Positions 36,557 through 45,520 of a stretch of DNA of 64,000 nucleotides are shown piece by piece. Both the position numbers and the translations under genes were made by a program. This stretch comes from an uncultured Draconibacterium sp. (GTDB taxonomy: Bacteria > Bacteroidota > Bacteroidia > Bacteroidales > Prolixibacteraceae): assembly GCF_913063105.1 (NCBI RefSeq), contig NZ_CAJXYQ010000002.1, forward strand, positions 186,001 through 250,000, written 5' to 3'. The notes beneath the pieces were generated by a model. It worked only from the letters and a program-made list of their open reading frames with translations. It was not told the origin of the DNA and did no database searches. How positions within the stretch are numbered: position 1 is the stretch's first letter; every line of letters begins with the position of its first letter.

Positions 36557-37417
36557 ATGAAAAAATTACTATCCTTATTTCTGTTGCTCCCAGTGCTGGC
36601 TTTTGCACAGGAAAAAAAAGACACACTTTGGACAACCAGTGGTAATACAACCCTTAATTTTTCGCAGGTAGCATTAAGCAATTGGGCTGCCGGGGGTAAA
36701 AGTTCCATGTCGGGGGTGATGATGTTAAACCTGGCTACCAATTACAAAAAAGACAAAGTAGCCTGGGACAATAGTTTCGATTTTCGTTATGGTTTTTTAA
36801 AAGAAGAAGATGTTGATTTGCGAAAATCGGATGACAAAATTGATATTGCATCGAAGCTGGGGATTGAAGCCAAAAAGAATTGGTATTATACGGGCTTGTT
36901 AAATTTTAAATCGCAGTTTGCAGCCGGATATAATTACCCTGACACGGATAATGCCATTTCAAAATTTATGGCGCCAGGTTACCTAAATCTTGGTGTGGGT
37001 ATGGATTATAAAACCGATAAATTCTCAGCTTTGCTGGCACCGGTTTCCGGTAAATTTACTTTTGTAACCGACGATGATCTTTCAGCCCAGGGCGCCTTTG
37101 GTGTTGAGCCCGGCAAAAAATCACGCGCAGAAATGGGGGCAACTGTAAAGTTGCAGTTGGTTACCGATATTGTAAAAAATGTAACCCTGGATACCAAGAT
37201 TGATTTCTTCTCGAATTATTTTGAGGACCCGCAAAATATTGATATCGACTGGACCATGAAAATTATTATGAAGGTGAACGATTACCTGTCGGCCAACCTG
37301 ATAACCCAGCTGATATACGACGACGATGTGCTTATTCTGAATCCGGATACAGGATCGGAAGTACCACGTTTGCAGTTTATGGAGTCGTTTGGGGTAGGTC
37401 TTACATTTAAATTCTAA
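36557..37417 (+). CDS. DUF3078 outer-membrane protein
   Basis: A 286-residue exported barrel protein with a signal peptide (MKKLLSLFLLLPVLAFAQ). It opens with the DUF3078 hallmark WTTSGNTTLNFSQVALSNWAAGG. Long amphipathic strands continue to a C-terminal aromatic end (GVGLTFKF). The family occurs widely in Bacteroidota; its function is unknown. It has its own promoter box and terminator. Confidence 0.88.
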   Translation: MKKLLSLFLLLPVLAFAQEKKDTLWTTSGNTTLNFSQVALSNWAAGGKSSMSGVMMLNLATNYKKDKVAWDNSFDFRYGFLKEEDVDLRKSDDKIDIASKLGIEAKKNWYYTGLLNFKSQFAAGYNYPDTDNAISKFMAPGYLNLGVGMDYKTDKFSALLAPVSGKFTFVTDDDLSAQGAFGVEPGKKSRAEMGATVKLQLVTDIVKNVTLDTKIDFFSNYFEDPQNIDIDWTMKIIMKVNDYLSANLITQLIYDDDVLILNPDTGSEVPRLQFMESFGVGLTFKF

Positions 37418-37440
37418 TCAATTAGAAAAAATATATTTAA

Positions 37441-37473
37441 AAGCTTTCTGAACTAATCAGGAAGCTTTTTTTT
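37441..37473 (+). terminator. Terminator after the DUF3078 gene
   Basis: An 11-bp stem with one wobble, AAGCTTTCTGA (37441-37451) with TCAGGAAGCTT (37457-37467), has a 5-base loop and ends in eight T. Confidence 0.88.
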
Positions 37474-37530
37474 GCCAACTTTTTATTTGGCCTGTTTATA
37501 AGCAAAAGTAATTTTTATTCACTTCCTTTT

Positions 37531-38433
37531 TTATAAAACCGTTCCCAGGGTAATTAGTAAGATTCCGCTTAAGATACCAACGAGGTAGGCACCTTTCTTT
37601 TTAAGGTTTTGTTCACGAAATAACAGGCCGCCAAATACAAAAGCTACCAAAACACTTCCGCGACGCAGGGCTGAAATTACCGAAATTAATGCATCTTCGT
37701 TGCTTAAGGCATAAAAGTAAAGGTAGTCGGCAATTACCAAAAATACCCCGATTAAGGGGATGGTCCAGCGCCACTCGAAGTGTATGTTTTTACGCTTTCG
37801 TATTTTTTCATTCAGTAAAACAAAAGGCAATAAAATTACCGCCTGGTATACCGAAAACCAGGCTTGTACCGCAACCCTGTCGATTCGCCGCAGGATAAAT
37901 TTATCGTACAGCCCGCTGCAGGCACCCAATAAGGTAGCAGCTACAATAAAATAAATCCATTTGTTTCGTTTAAACTCTATGCCTTCCAGTTTTCCGGCCG
38001 TTGAAAAAAGGTAAAAGAAAACCAGGGTAACCAAAATGCCAATCCATTGGCAAAGGTTTAACCTTTCGTGAAAAATTAGGAGGGCACCAATAAGTGTCCA
38101 TAATGGGCCTGTTGCCCGTATGGGTGCAACAATGGTAATGGGCAGGTGTTTTAGGGCAAAAAAGGCCAGTACCCAACTGGCTACCACTATGGCCGATTTT
38201 AGCAACACCTGCAAATGCTCGTTAAAGGTAAGCTGAGGAACAAAAAGTCCGGTGTTGGCTAATAAATCAGGCACTTGAAACGAAAGCACAATTAAAGGCA
38301 AAAAAATGAGCGTGCTGGCAACTGTTGAAAAAAACAAGACCGGCATAACCGCGTTATTGTTTACCGATTGCTTTTTGAAAATGTCGTAAATGCCTAAAAA
38401 TAAGGCCGAAGCCAAACCAAATAATGCCCACAT
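37531..38433 (-). CDS. EamA-family (DMT) transporter
   Basis: A 300-residue inner-membrane protein with about ten hydrophobic helices in two homologous halves (EamA repeats). The first half includes WVLAFFALKHLPITIVAPIRATGPLWTLIGALLIFHERL, and the second ALSNEDALISVISALRRGSVLVAFVFGGLLFREQ, both typical of drug/metabolite exporters. The substrate is unknown. Confidence 0.85.
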   Translation of the reverse strand: MWALFGLASALFLGIYDIFKKQSVNNNAVMPVLFFSTVASTLIFLPLIVLSFQVPDLLANTGLFVPQLTFNEHLQVLLKSAIVVASWVLAFFALKHLPITIVAPIRATGPLWTLIGALLIFHERLNLCQWIGILVTLVFFYLFSTAGKLEGIEFKRNKWIYFIVAATLLGACSGLYDKFILRRIDRVAVQAWFSVYQAVILLPFVLLNEKIRKRKNIHFEWRWTIPLIGVFLVIADYLYFYALSNEDALISVISALRRGSVLVAFVFGGLLFREQNLKKKGAYLVGILSGILLITLGTVL

Positions 38434-38557
38434 AATGTTTTTAAAGCGACTAAAAGTAAGGGATAAATCTGAGTTGAATATTTCCTAAAGGTTATGATTT
38501 AAGCGAAATCTATTTCCAATCATTTTTTTCGATGCCAATTTTAAAACCATCTATCAC

Positions 38558-38565
38558 TAGCTTTG
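38558..38565 (+). promoter_or_regulatory. Candidate -7 box of the DUF6132 gene
   Basis: TAGCTTTG matches TAnnTTTG exactly, 24 bases before the start codon at 38590. Confidence 0.5.
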
Positions 38566-38589
38566 TTTTAGGAGAGTAAGTGCAATTAG

Positions 38590-38823
38590 ATGAAATTTAT
38601 TAAACAAAAACAAATCGCCTTAATCCTGTTGGTAATTGGTGCCATTGGAGGATTTCTGTATTGGAAATATGTAGGGTGTTTGAGTGGTACCTGTAAAATT
38701 AAATCGGTGTGGTACTGGAGTACCTTGTGGGGAGCAGCAATAGGTTATTTGGTAGGCGATACCATTAACGATATTGTATTAAAAATTAAAAGTAGAAAGC
38801 AGCAGAATGATAGGGAAATTTAA
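38590..38823 (+). CDS. DUF6132-like small membrane protein
   Basis: A 77-residue protein with two predicted membrane helices (about 10-28 and 43-62). Between them is GCLSGTCKI, a conserved Cys pair that resembles the DUF6132 pattern. The last 17 bases overlap the thioredoxin gene in another frame, so expression is probably coupled. The cysteines and the thioredoxin partner hint at a redox-related membrane role, which is inference. Confidence 0.7.
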   Translation: MKFIKQKQIALILLVIGAIGGFLYWKYVGCLSGTCKIKSVWYWSTLWGAAIGYLVGDTINDIVLKIKSRKQQNDREI

Positions 38824-39106
38824 TAATGTTATTAATTGTAACCGACCGGTTTTGGTTGACTTTTATGCCGATTGGTGTGGGCCTTGCAAACAGATGCCAC
38901 CAATTTTAAAACAGGTAAAAGAAGAACTAAAGGAGCAAGTAAAGATTATAAAAGTTGATGTTGACCGTAATCCGAATATAGCTTCAAAATACCAGATTAG
39001 AAGTATCCCAACATTGATGTTGTTTATTAACGGCGAATTAAAATGGACAGGTAAGGGTGTGCGCCCGGCCTGGGAAGTGAAGAATATTGTTGAGCAATAT
39101 TTGTAA
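38807..39106 (+). CDS. Thioredoxin
   Basis: A 99-residue thioredoxin with the canonical active site WCGPCK (Cys24, Cys27), the cis-Pro segment IRSIPTLMLFINGE and the usual length for a cytoplasmic thioredoxin. It reduces protein disulfides. It overlaps the upstream small membrane protein gene by 17 bases and lies 8 bases before the methyltransferase gene. Confidence 0.92.
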   Translation: MIGKFNNVINCNRPVLVDFYADWCGPCKQMPPILKQVKEELKEQVKIIKVDVDRNPNIASKYQIRSIPTLMLFINGELKWTGKGVRPAWEVKNIVEQYL

Positions 39107-39114
39107 ATTTGCAC

Positions 39115-39855
39115 ATGACCGATAGACAAAATTCTTTTTATACCTCAATATCCAGGTATTACAGCGATATCTTTCCTTTTAACCCTATGCAACTGGCTTT
39201 TGTGAAAGCAAAGTTGAAAACTCTTGAAGAAAAAACAATTCTTGATATTGGTTGTGCTACCGGCGAACTGGCCTTTCATCTGGCCAGCCAGGGAGCAAAA
39301 GTAACAGGAATTGATTTGAATGCCGATTTGTTACAACAGGCAAGGCAAAACAGGAAACACCAGAACCTTAGTTTTCTGATGGGAAACATGCTGGAGTTGA
39401 AAAACGACTTTTCCCATCGGCAGTTTGATGCCGTATTGTGTTTCGGAAATACCCTGGTACACCTGAATTCGGAAAAAGAAGTTTTGCAAATGCTACAAAA
39501 TGCCAGAGCGGTGTTAAAACCCGGAGGGCAACTGTTGTTGCAAATTCTGAATTACGATTACATTTGCAGCCATCCTGTTCGGGAGCTTCCTATAATTGAG
39601 ACCGATGCCATTAAGTTTATTCGATACTACAATTTTTCAGATGATACTGACTTAATTGGCTTTGAAACACGTTTGGAAATTAAAGCTGAAAATCGTACTG
39701 TAGCTAACGAAACTCCTTTGCTGGCATTAAAAAGTGCAGCGCTAAAAACCTTAATCAAGAATGCAGGCTTTAAAAACATTCAGGTGTATGCCAATTTTAA
39801 ACAGGAAGCCTTTGGCGGGGCACATTTACCTTTGGTGGTAAGTTGCGAGGGATAG
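39115..39855 (+). CDS. Class I SAM-dependent methyltransferase
   Basis: A 246-residue methyltransferase with motif I LDIGCATGELAFHLASQGA, the acidic motif II VTGIDLN and a post-motif FDAVLCFGNTLVHL. This is the Methyltransf_11/25 layout. The substrate is unknown. A TTG two codons upstream (39109) could start it, but the ATG at 39115 is simpler. Confidence 0.85.
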   Translation: MTDRQNSFYTSISRYYSDIFPFNPMQLAFVKAKLKTLEEKTILDIGCATGELAFHLASQGAKVTGIDLNADLLQQARQNRKHQNLSFLMGNMLELKNDFSHRQFDAVLCFGNTLVHLNSEKEVLQMLQNARAVLKPGGQLLLQILNYDYICSHPVRELPIIETDAIKFIRYYNFSDDTDLIGFETRLEIKAENRTVANETPLLALKSAALKTLIKNAGFKNIQVYANFKQEAFGGAHLPLVVSCEG

Positions 39856-39868
39856 CTTAATCGTATTT

Positions 39869-42016
39869 TTATAAAGCCAATCCATAAGTTAGTTTCACGA
39901 TAAGCTGATTTTGATCTTGTCGCCACTTGTCGGTAATTTTTGGTTGAATATTGTGTTTGTACACCACAAAAAGATCGCCCAGTGGCGCAAAGGTCCAGCG
40001 CAAACGCGAATAGCTGCCAACCGATTCCGACTCATTATCGTACTGGGTAAACAAGCTGAAGTTTAGGTTCGAATTAATATTCAGAGCGGTTCTTACAGCC
40101 AGCAGCTCTTTACTGAAATCGCCTGCCGGAATTCGGGCAATATTGTTCTCGTAACTAAATTCCAAAATTAAAAACGACATTAGACGCCAATTCAGTTGCA
40201 GCTCTACTTGATCGAGATTGCCGCCATAAAAGCCACCGCAACGATAGGCTGCCGTTCCGTTAACAGCACGTTTGCTGGCTGTTGATGCTTCAAATTCGAA
40301 ACTCGACCAATGATAGGCGCCCGGCTCAATGGTCACATCTTCTGCAATGTAGAACGAATCTTTTAAAAACTCGCCTGAGGGGGCAAAATTCAACGAAAAA
40401 TTATCGCCACTTTCCAGGCTTACATTAATTGGGGTGAATGATAGTTCATAGCTTTCCCAATTGTGATTTAAATCGGTAGTTAACGATGGACTAAAGCGAA
40501 ACTGGTGTTGCCGGATTACTCTATTTTCCGGACGTGGCATATACGCAACTTTCGCCGAATAGGTACTTATATTGTTGCGCGACACAAAACCCATCGACGG
40601 CTCAAATGCATCGCCAATGCGCCGGTACTGTACAAACCAATCCCACAAGTCGTTGGGGTAATCTATTTTAAATCCAACAGCCGATTTGTCGCCATCCAGG
40701 CCTTCGCGGTTTGCATACATGCCCCAAACACCAATCAAAAAGTTTTTGTTTCCACCAAAAGTAGAGGTTTGGTACGTAAAATCAATACCACCGGACCAGG
40801 CGTTGTTGCGGTTACCCGGGTCGCCTATGGTTGTAATCATGCCAACCGACGATTCTTTTAAAATATTTTGCTTGACCCTTAAAACACCCATTTTTGATGA
40901 TGGAATCACCGAATTTACATCGCCCGTTTGGGTAACCAGGCCACCAAAATAGGTGTTGTTTACCTTGCCATTAACCTTAGCCCCCCAATTAATGGGTACT
41001 TCCTGGTTGTTGTATAGCCCAATTCTGCGGCTGTAGAACGGCATTAGAGATCGACCAAGGCTTATTCCAAAATCAAAAATATCAGCACCTTCGAGGAAAA
41101 ACTGGCGCTTTTCGGGATAAAGCAGTGGAAAGCGCGTGAGGTTGGTTTGTCGCGAATCAACCTCCGTTTCGGCAAAATCAGTATTAACGGTTAGCTGAGC
41201 GGTGATGTCGGTAGTAATACGCTGGGTAATATCAAGGCTGGGCTTTAAATCGTAGTTTGCCGACTCGGTTCCGTCCTGAGTAAGTTTACCGGTTAACGAA
41301 ACTCTTGGTGTTAGCCCAATTCCGGAATTAAACAGCGGAACATTACTCAAACTTCCGGCATGCAGGGTTTGCCCCACTTTGTAATCCATGCTAATTCCTG
41401 ACCAACGGTTTACTTCGAGTAGTCGCTGAATCCGACGTTCCACATTAAACCCCCACGAATCAAGTTTTTTATTGTAGGTAAGTGTGCTCACCGGAATCCG
41501 TATTTCGGCGCTCCACGAATTGGTGTTAATAGAAGTTTTGGCATCCCACGGACCATCCCAATTTGAGTTTTCTGATTCGCCGTTATTGGAAACCAGTGCA
41601 TCGTATCGGGCAGCAAAGGGATTTATGGCAAATATGTAGCCATTTCGTCCATCGTTAAACGTATCGAAAATTATTTTCAGGTAGTCTTCGTCTTCCAGCT
41701 CCGAGTCTCTTGCCTTCGAGAAGGCAACAATAGCGCCGGGTTGTGTGTCGAAACAGGTAATTCCAACATAAATGTTTTTAGCGTCGGCAAGCACTTTAAC
41801 GGTGGTGTTATATGTAGGCGCTCCATTTTCAATGGGTTCTACCATGCCCAGGGTTGTTATTGAATCAGACTGTTGCCAACCAGCTTCATTTAGCAAGCCG
41901 TCGACCCGAATCGTTTCTTCAGAAAAAGTAAAGGCGATTACAGGCTTTTTTGTTGATTGCCCTATAGATTGAAGGTGAAGCAATAGTAAGAATATCCAGA
42001 GGAAGTGGTTTTTCAT
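39869..42016 (-). CDS. DUF5916 outer-membrane protein with CBM9-like domain
   Basis: A 715-residue exported protein with a signal peptide (MKNHFLWIFLLLLHLQSIGQ). Residues about 25-210 look like a family 9 carbohydrate-binding/DOMON-type sandwich (IRVDGLLNEAGWQQSD; KNIYVGITCFD; DDYLKIIFDTFNDGRNGYIF; WSAEIRIPVSTL). The remainder is a DUF5916 barrel-like region (FLEGADIFDFGISLGRSLMPFYSRRIG is characteristic). The function is unknown. It is not a SusC/TonB receptor, since no plug domain is seen. Confidence 0.85.
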   Translation of the reverse strand: MKNHFLWIFLLLLHLQSIGQSTKKPVIAFTFSEETIRVDGLLNEAGWQQSDSITTLGMVEPIENGAPTYNTTVKVLADAKNIYVGITCFDTQPGAIVAFSKARDSELEDEDYLKIIFDTFNDGRNGYIFAINPFAARYDALVSNNGESENSNWDGPWDAKTSINTNSWSAEIRIPVSTLTYNKKLDSWGFNVERRIQRLLEVNRWSGISMDYKVGQTLHAGSLSNVPLFNSGIGLTPRVSLTGKLTQDGTESANYDLKPSLDITQRITTDITAQLTVNTDFAETEVDSRQTNLTRFPLLYPEKRQFFLEGADIFDFGISLGRSLMPFYSRRIGLYNNQEVPINWGAKVNGKVNNTYFGGLVTQTGDVNSVIPSSKMGVLRVKQNILKESSVGMITTIGDPGNRNNAWSGGIDFTYQTSTFGGNKNFLIGVWGMYANREGLDGDKSAVGFKIDYPNDLWDWFVQYRRIGDAFEPSMGFVSRNNISTYSAKVAYMPRPENRVIRQHQFRFSPSLTTDLNHNWESYELSFTPINVSLESGDNFSLNFAPSGEFLKDSFYIAEDVTIEPGAYHWSSFEFEASTASKRAVNGTAAYRCGGFYGGNLDQVELQLNWRLMSFLILEFSYENNIARIPAGDFSKELLAVRTALNINSNLNFSLFTQYDNESESVGSYSRLRWTFAPLGDLFVVYKHNIQPKITDKWRQDQNQLIVKLTYGLAL

Positions 42017-42035
42017 AGGTAATTAATTGGTCGGT

Positions 42036-42043
42036 ACAAAATT
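42036..42043 (-). promoter_or_regulatory. Candidate -7 box of the DUF5916 gene
   Basis: On the minus strand TAATTTTG matches TAnnTTTG exactly, 19 bases before the start codon. Confidence 0.45.
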
Positions 42044-42229
42044 ATACGACTAAAGAAACTGATTTTTGGACAGTTAACCTTGAAAAACGATAATAAATTT
42101 TGAAAACGACCTGCTGTAAAAGGTCTCCGGAAATATAAAAACAACAGTACCATTCTCAGCAGCAAGGAGGATACAGCTTTGGCCCGCTAAGAAAACCCTG
42201 ATTACCCTAAAGTAGAACCAGGCTAAACT

Positions 42230-42544
42230 TTAAACAACTGAGCAGCCTTTTGCAGTTTTTTCCTGAAAAGCCAGTAAAATCGATATAGACTGTTTAATAG
42301 TTTCAGCTCCACCAGGTGTGTCTTTTTATTTGTATACTGGTGCATTTAGTTTTTGTGCATAACAGCTAATGCTTTTTTCGAGTAAGCCACTTTTGCTTCC
42401 AAAACTTGCATAAATTGAAAATTTGTTAATTCCCATAGCTTTCTCAAGCTGGTGCATTGAGGTAGTTTCATAACCATTTTCCCAGAATACATTCATGGCT
42501 TTTTCCAGTACCTCTTGTTCGTTGTATGCTTTATTTCGTGGCAT
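42230..42544 (-). pseudogene. Decayed TetR-family regulator
   Basis: The first 72 codons encode a clear TetR N-terminal DNA-binding region (MPRNKAYNEQEVLEKAMNVF, then TTSMHQLEKAMGINKFSIYASFGSK). A TAA stop at 42328-42326 interrupts it. Reading on in the same frame gives KDTPGGAETIKQS, then LLAFQEK and TAKGCSVV before a second stop at 42232-42230. That resembles the GG...I...F...GC(L/F)VVN core of longer TetR proteins. A real TetR is about 190 residues, so the ligand domain is mostly lost. It could still make a short DNA-binding peptide. Confidence 0.75.
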
Positions 42545-42573
42545 TGCTGTTAATTAATGGGGTAAAACTAAAC

Positions 42574-42596
42574 AATCAGTTAGAAATAATCAGTTA
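42574..42596. promoter_or_regulatory. Direct repeat AATCAGTTA upstream of the tetR remnant
   Basis: AATCAGTTA occurs twice, at 42574-42582 and 42588-42596, with a 14-base period. The first copy is part of a partial palindrome CTAA-N8-TTAG (42568-42583). It may be the old TetR operator; this rests on position only. Confidence 0.35.
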
Positions 42597-42807
42597 ACGT
42601 GATGTTAATGGTTTAGCAAGATGCTTTTTGTAGTAAAATTTAATTTGAAAGTGAAAATTAATCAATCGGTACAGCGATATTAATTTAGAGCTGGCTTCAA
42701 CGACTTTTTGAATTGTGTTGTATTTATGTTCAATTGTAAACAAAATGCACTTGTAGGGGTTTAAATATCAGTGTGTTGTTCATTTTTTTCTACTGTAAAA
42801 TCAAAAA

Positions 42808-42815
42808 AAGGAGGT
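42808..42815 (+). promoter_or_regulatory. Perfect Shine-Dalgarno of the SnoaL-repeat lipoprotein gene
   Basis: AAGGAGGT lies 5 bases before the ATG at 42821. Such a complete match to the anti-SD is rare in this window, where most starts follow A-rich, SD-less leaders. It fixes the start. Confidence 0.75.
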
Positions 42816-42820
42816 AACCA

Positions 42821-43864
42821 ATGAAAAAGCTTTTCCGACTATCAGCCATTCTCACCTGCACTATTTTTTCCTCATTAATGCTGTCTTGTTCAAACGACGA
42901 CTCTGATGACGATACCGCTCAGCTCCAACAGGAGCGATTGGAAATTGGGCGTGCCCTGCTTGAAGTGCAGGCGCCTGAGGTAGCCGACATACTGCCTTAT
43001 TACACCGACGACATAGAATACCACGACCCCATAGTTGACATCAACGGTATTGAGGATATGACCGCTTTCCTGAATCAGCTTATTTTGGGGGCATCGCCTA
43101 ATCTTGTTACCATTATTGAAGATGAAACGCTTATCGGCGACATCTATTCGGCAACGTGGACCATGTCGGGCGATTTTCTTAATTCACCCTACCAGGCAAA
43201 GGGTATTTCTATCTTTAAATTTTTGCCTAACACTACGCAAGTATATTATCAACGCGATTATTATTCCGAAGGGGATATAATGGCAACAATACCCGGGTTG
43301 GATGAAGCAATTGGGGGATTTAGGGCCTATTACCGTTGTGCAGTTGACCCCACTTTCGATTGTCCGTTTCCTCCTTCAGCTTTAAATATCGAAAATTCAG
43401 CTTTACAAGCTGTGAATAAGTCGGTTAATGATCAACTAACAGTTGGACGCCAACTGGTTGAAATTCATGCCGGAAACTGGACGGAGGTTATTCCTGCATT
43501 GGCGGCCGATTACGAATATCACGACCCCATTGTTGATATTTATAGCCCTGATACCATGGCTTTGTTTCTGGCACGTTTATTTGCCGGTTCGTCGGATTTA
43601 TACACTACTGTTGAAGATGAAACACTGGTTGACGATATTTACATGGCCACCTGGACAATGGCCGGCGAATTTAACGGCGCTCCGTTTAGTGCACCCGGTA
43701 TGTCGATAGTTAAGTTTGTTGAAGGTACAACCCAAAGCTATTATTCGAGGGATTATTATACCGAAGGAGATGTTATGCTTGGAGTTCCGGAACTTGCCGA
43801 TGCCGTAAATGGTTTTCGTATATACTATCGTAGTGCCGTAGACCCTGGCTTTGAAGGCCCATAG
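42821..43864 (+). CDS. Lipoprotein with two tandem SnoaL-like domains
   Basis: A 347-residue exported lipoprotein (lipobox region SLMLSC, Cys23), followed by an acidic stretch (DDSDDD). It has two homologous domains of about 140 residues (about 38-185 and 205-347). Each contains EYHDPIVDI, ETL(I/V)-DIY-ATWTM, RDYY(S/T)EGD and FR(A/I)YYR. The pattern fits the SnoaL/NTF2-like cone fold, whose members bind small ligands or act as cyclases or isomerases. The duplication is clear; the function is unknown. The gene has an unusually strong ribosome-binding site and stands alone next to a broken regulator, so lateral gain is possible. Confidence 0.75.
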   Translation: MKKLFRLSAILTCTIFSSLMLSCSNDDSDDDTAQLQQERLEIGRALLEVQAPEVADILPYYTDDIEYHDPIVDINGIEDMTAFLNQLILGASPNLVTIIEDETLIGDIYSATWTMSGDFLNSPYQAKGISIFKFLPNTTQVYYQRDYYSEGDIMATIPGLDEAIGGFRAYYRCAVDPTFDCPFPPSALNIENSALQAVNKSVNDQLTVGRQLVEIHAGNWTEVIPALAADYEYHDPIVDIYSPDTMALFLARLFAGSSDLYTTVEDETLVDDIYMATWTMAGEFNGAPFSAPGMSIVKFVEGTTQSYYSRDYYTEGDVMLGVPELADAVNGFRIYYRSAVDPGFEGP

Positions 43865-43953
43865 CAGAGATAATGACGATTATTCCTGTAATCTGCTTTA
43901 GTATCTATTTGGTAAGAGGAAGAGTTAACGAATTGGAGAAGAATTAACACTTG

Positions 43954-45501
43954 TTACTTTTTTTCTGCACTGGTTAGTTTCTTTCGGTGTAGTTTCCACC
44001 ACAAATACAGTCCACTAAGCAGCACAAGCATAATACAAACGCCGGCCAGTGGTACAAACAAAATATAAAAGCTGCCTACCAGGTGTTCAAAAATTCGTCC
44101 GGTGTGTATTTCCAGGGCCACATTCCATAAAGCCATTGGAGATGCTTGTCGTATATTTTCAGGCATGGCGCCAAATGTTGACTCCTGATTTTTGGCGTTT
44201 AGCTCCATTGCGCCCCGACTGTAATCGAACCACCAGCTTTTGTTTTTGCACTGCACCAGCCCGCTTACAGTATTTGTACCAATAGGCCGTGTCATGCCCT
44301 GTGGTGCCTGGTATGTTTCCCCACTAAAAAAGTTGCTTATACCACCATTTTGCAAGTTCCACAAATACATTCCGCTAAACGAACCAATCATTAGGTGGTG
44401 CGTGCCTATAGGTTTTAGCACATTACACCCCATAACACTCACTGGTGGTTGTAAAGGAGCAGGCCGAAGATTTTTACTCAAACTCTCTTCAGCAAAATAA
44501 AAACCATCGGAAGTAGAAAAAATATATTGTTGCCTTTCTTCATCCCAGTAAATACGTCGTAGTTTGTCAAACCACGGATTAGGACTGTCGAGGTGGGTAC
44601 CCGGAATTATGCCCACTTGTTTTGGCGCAATGGCAATTAGCAGTGGCGGGCGCAGGTGCATCCCTGTAAAAGTGTTTATGAGTAAAAAAAGCACAAATCC
44701 ATACCCTGCGGCGTTGTGCCAGCTTAAGTTGCGTTTTTTGGTTTTAATAAATGCCGCCTTTTGTTTGTGCTTATGTTTTACGCGTTTAATCAACTTTGGA
44801 AAGAAAAAATGCAGCAGGCCGCTTAACGAAAGAAAAATGGTAACCAGCCCAAGCAAATCAACAAAAAGTTTTCCGGGCGTTCCAAAAAGTTCGCCGCTGT
44901 GTAACTGCCACATTGTTGTAAAAAGCCCTGTTTTTTGTTGATAATGAAGTGGTTTGGGAAGTTGAATCGTGTTGAATTGTTGTCCGTTCGTACTCTTTAG
45001 CAGATAATGCCGGGTGAGTACCAGCAATTCATCATCTTTGCAGATTACATCGGCAATGCGTTCCTTTTTTACCGGAAGAGGTATTTTTTCCCACTCTTGT
45101 TCATCAAACCGCCGCTTGTAAAGCCCCATATGTGTACCTGCAAAAAAGTGGTTGGAAAAGCTTACCAAGGAATAAATCTTTCTGTTGTCAATTCCTTGCG
45201 GAAAACCCTGGTTAAAGTCAGTAAAAGTTTGCAGATTATCGTCTGATTTCCACACCCCGGTATTTCCAAAAATAAGAGTACTGTTGTTCCAAGCCAACGA
45301 ACCACGCACGGCTGCCTGGTTCCAGTTGTTGTAGCGGTAGTTTTCAGGAAGCAGCTTTCGTGAAACCGAAATTCCCGAAAACAGTTGCCGGTGGTTCATA
45401 ATAATTCCTGTTGTTGCGAACAAAATGGCAATAAAAGCAATAATTATGGCCGGCCATTTATGTAATTTCTTGCAAGTTTTTATGAAACGCTTTCTGGACA
45501 T
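43954..45501 (-). CDS. PepSY-associated TM protein with propeller-like inserts
   Basis: A 515-residue inner-membrane protein with four membrane helices (about 18-38, 212-235, 263-283, 477-501). The PepSY-TM pattern is visible: KLHKWPAI with TTGIIMNH at the start, HSGELFG (about 201-207), SWHNAAGYGFVLFLL and IHTGRIFEHLVGSFY (about 466-480). The loops between helices 1-2 and 3-4 are beta-rich (WKSDDNLQTFTDF; YIFSTSDGFYFAEE) and look like partial propeller blades. Relatives take part in heme/iron or flavin electron transfer. Its upstream site matches that of nrfHA, which suggests a respiratory role under low oxygen (inference). Confidence 0.75.
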   Translation of the reverse strand: MSRKRFIKTCKKLHKWPAIIIAFIAILFATTGIIMNHRQLFSGISVSRKLLPENYRYNNWNQAAVRGSLAWNNSTLIFGNTGVWKSDDNLQTFTDFNQGFPQGIDNRKIYSLVSFSNHFFAGTHMGLYKRRFDEQEWEKIPLPVKKERIADVICKDDELLVLTRHYLLKSTNGQQFNTIQLPKPLHYQQKTGLFTTMWQLHSGELFGTPGKLFVDLLGLVTIFLSLSGLLHFFFPKLIKRVKHKHKQKAAFIKTKKRNLSWHNAAGYGFVLFLLINTFTGMHLRPPLLIAIAPKQVGIIPGTHLDSPNPWFDKLRRIYWDEERQQYIFSTSDGFYFAEESLSKNLRPAPLQPPVSVMGCNVLKPIGTHHLMIGSFSGMYLWNLQNGGISNFFSGETYQAPQGMTRPIGTNTVSGLVQCKNKSWWFDYSRGAMELNAKNQESTFGAMPENIRQASPMALWNVALEIHTGRIFEHLVGSFYILFVPLAGVCIMLVLLSGLYLWWKLHRKKLTSAEKK

Positions 45502-45520
45502 ACGCTGTAATTAACGGGAG

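Noticed and set aside
42017-42229. Possible small RNA or tRNA gene downstream of the decayed tetR
   Set aside because: No cloverleaf, no conserved T-loop or anticodon pattern and no promoter box pointing into the region.
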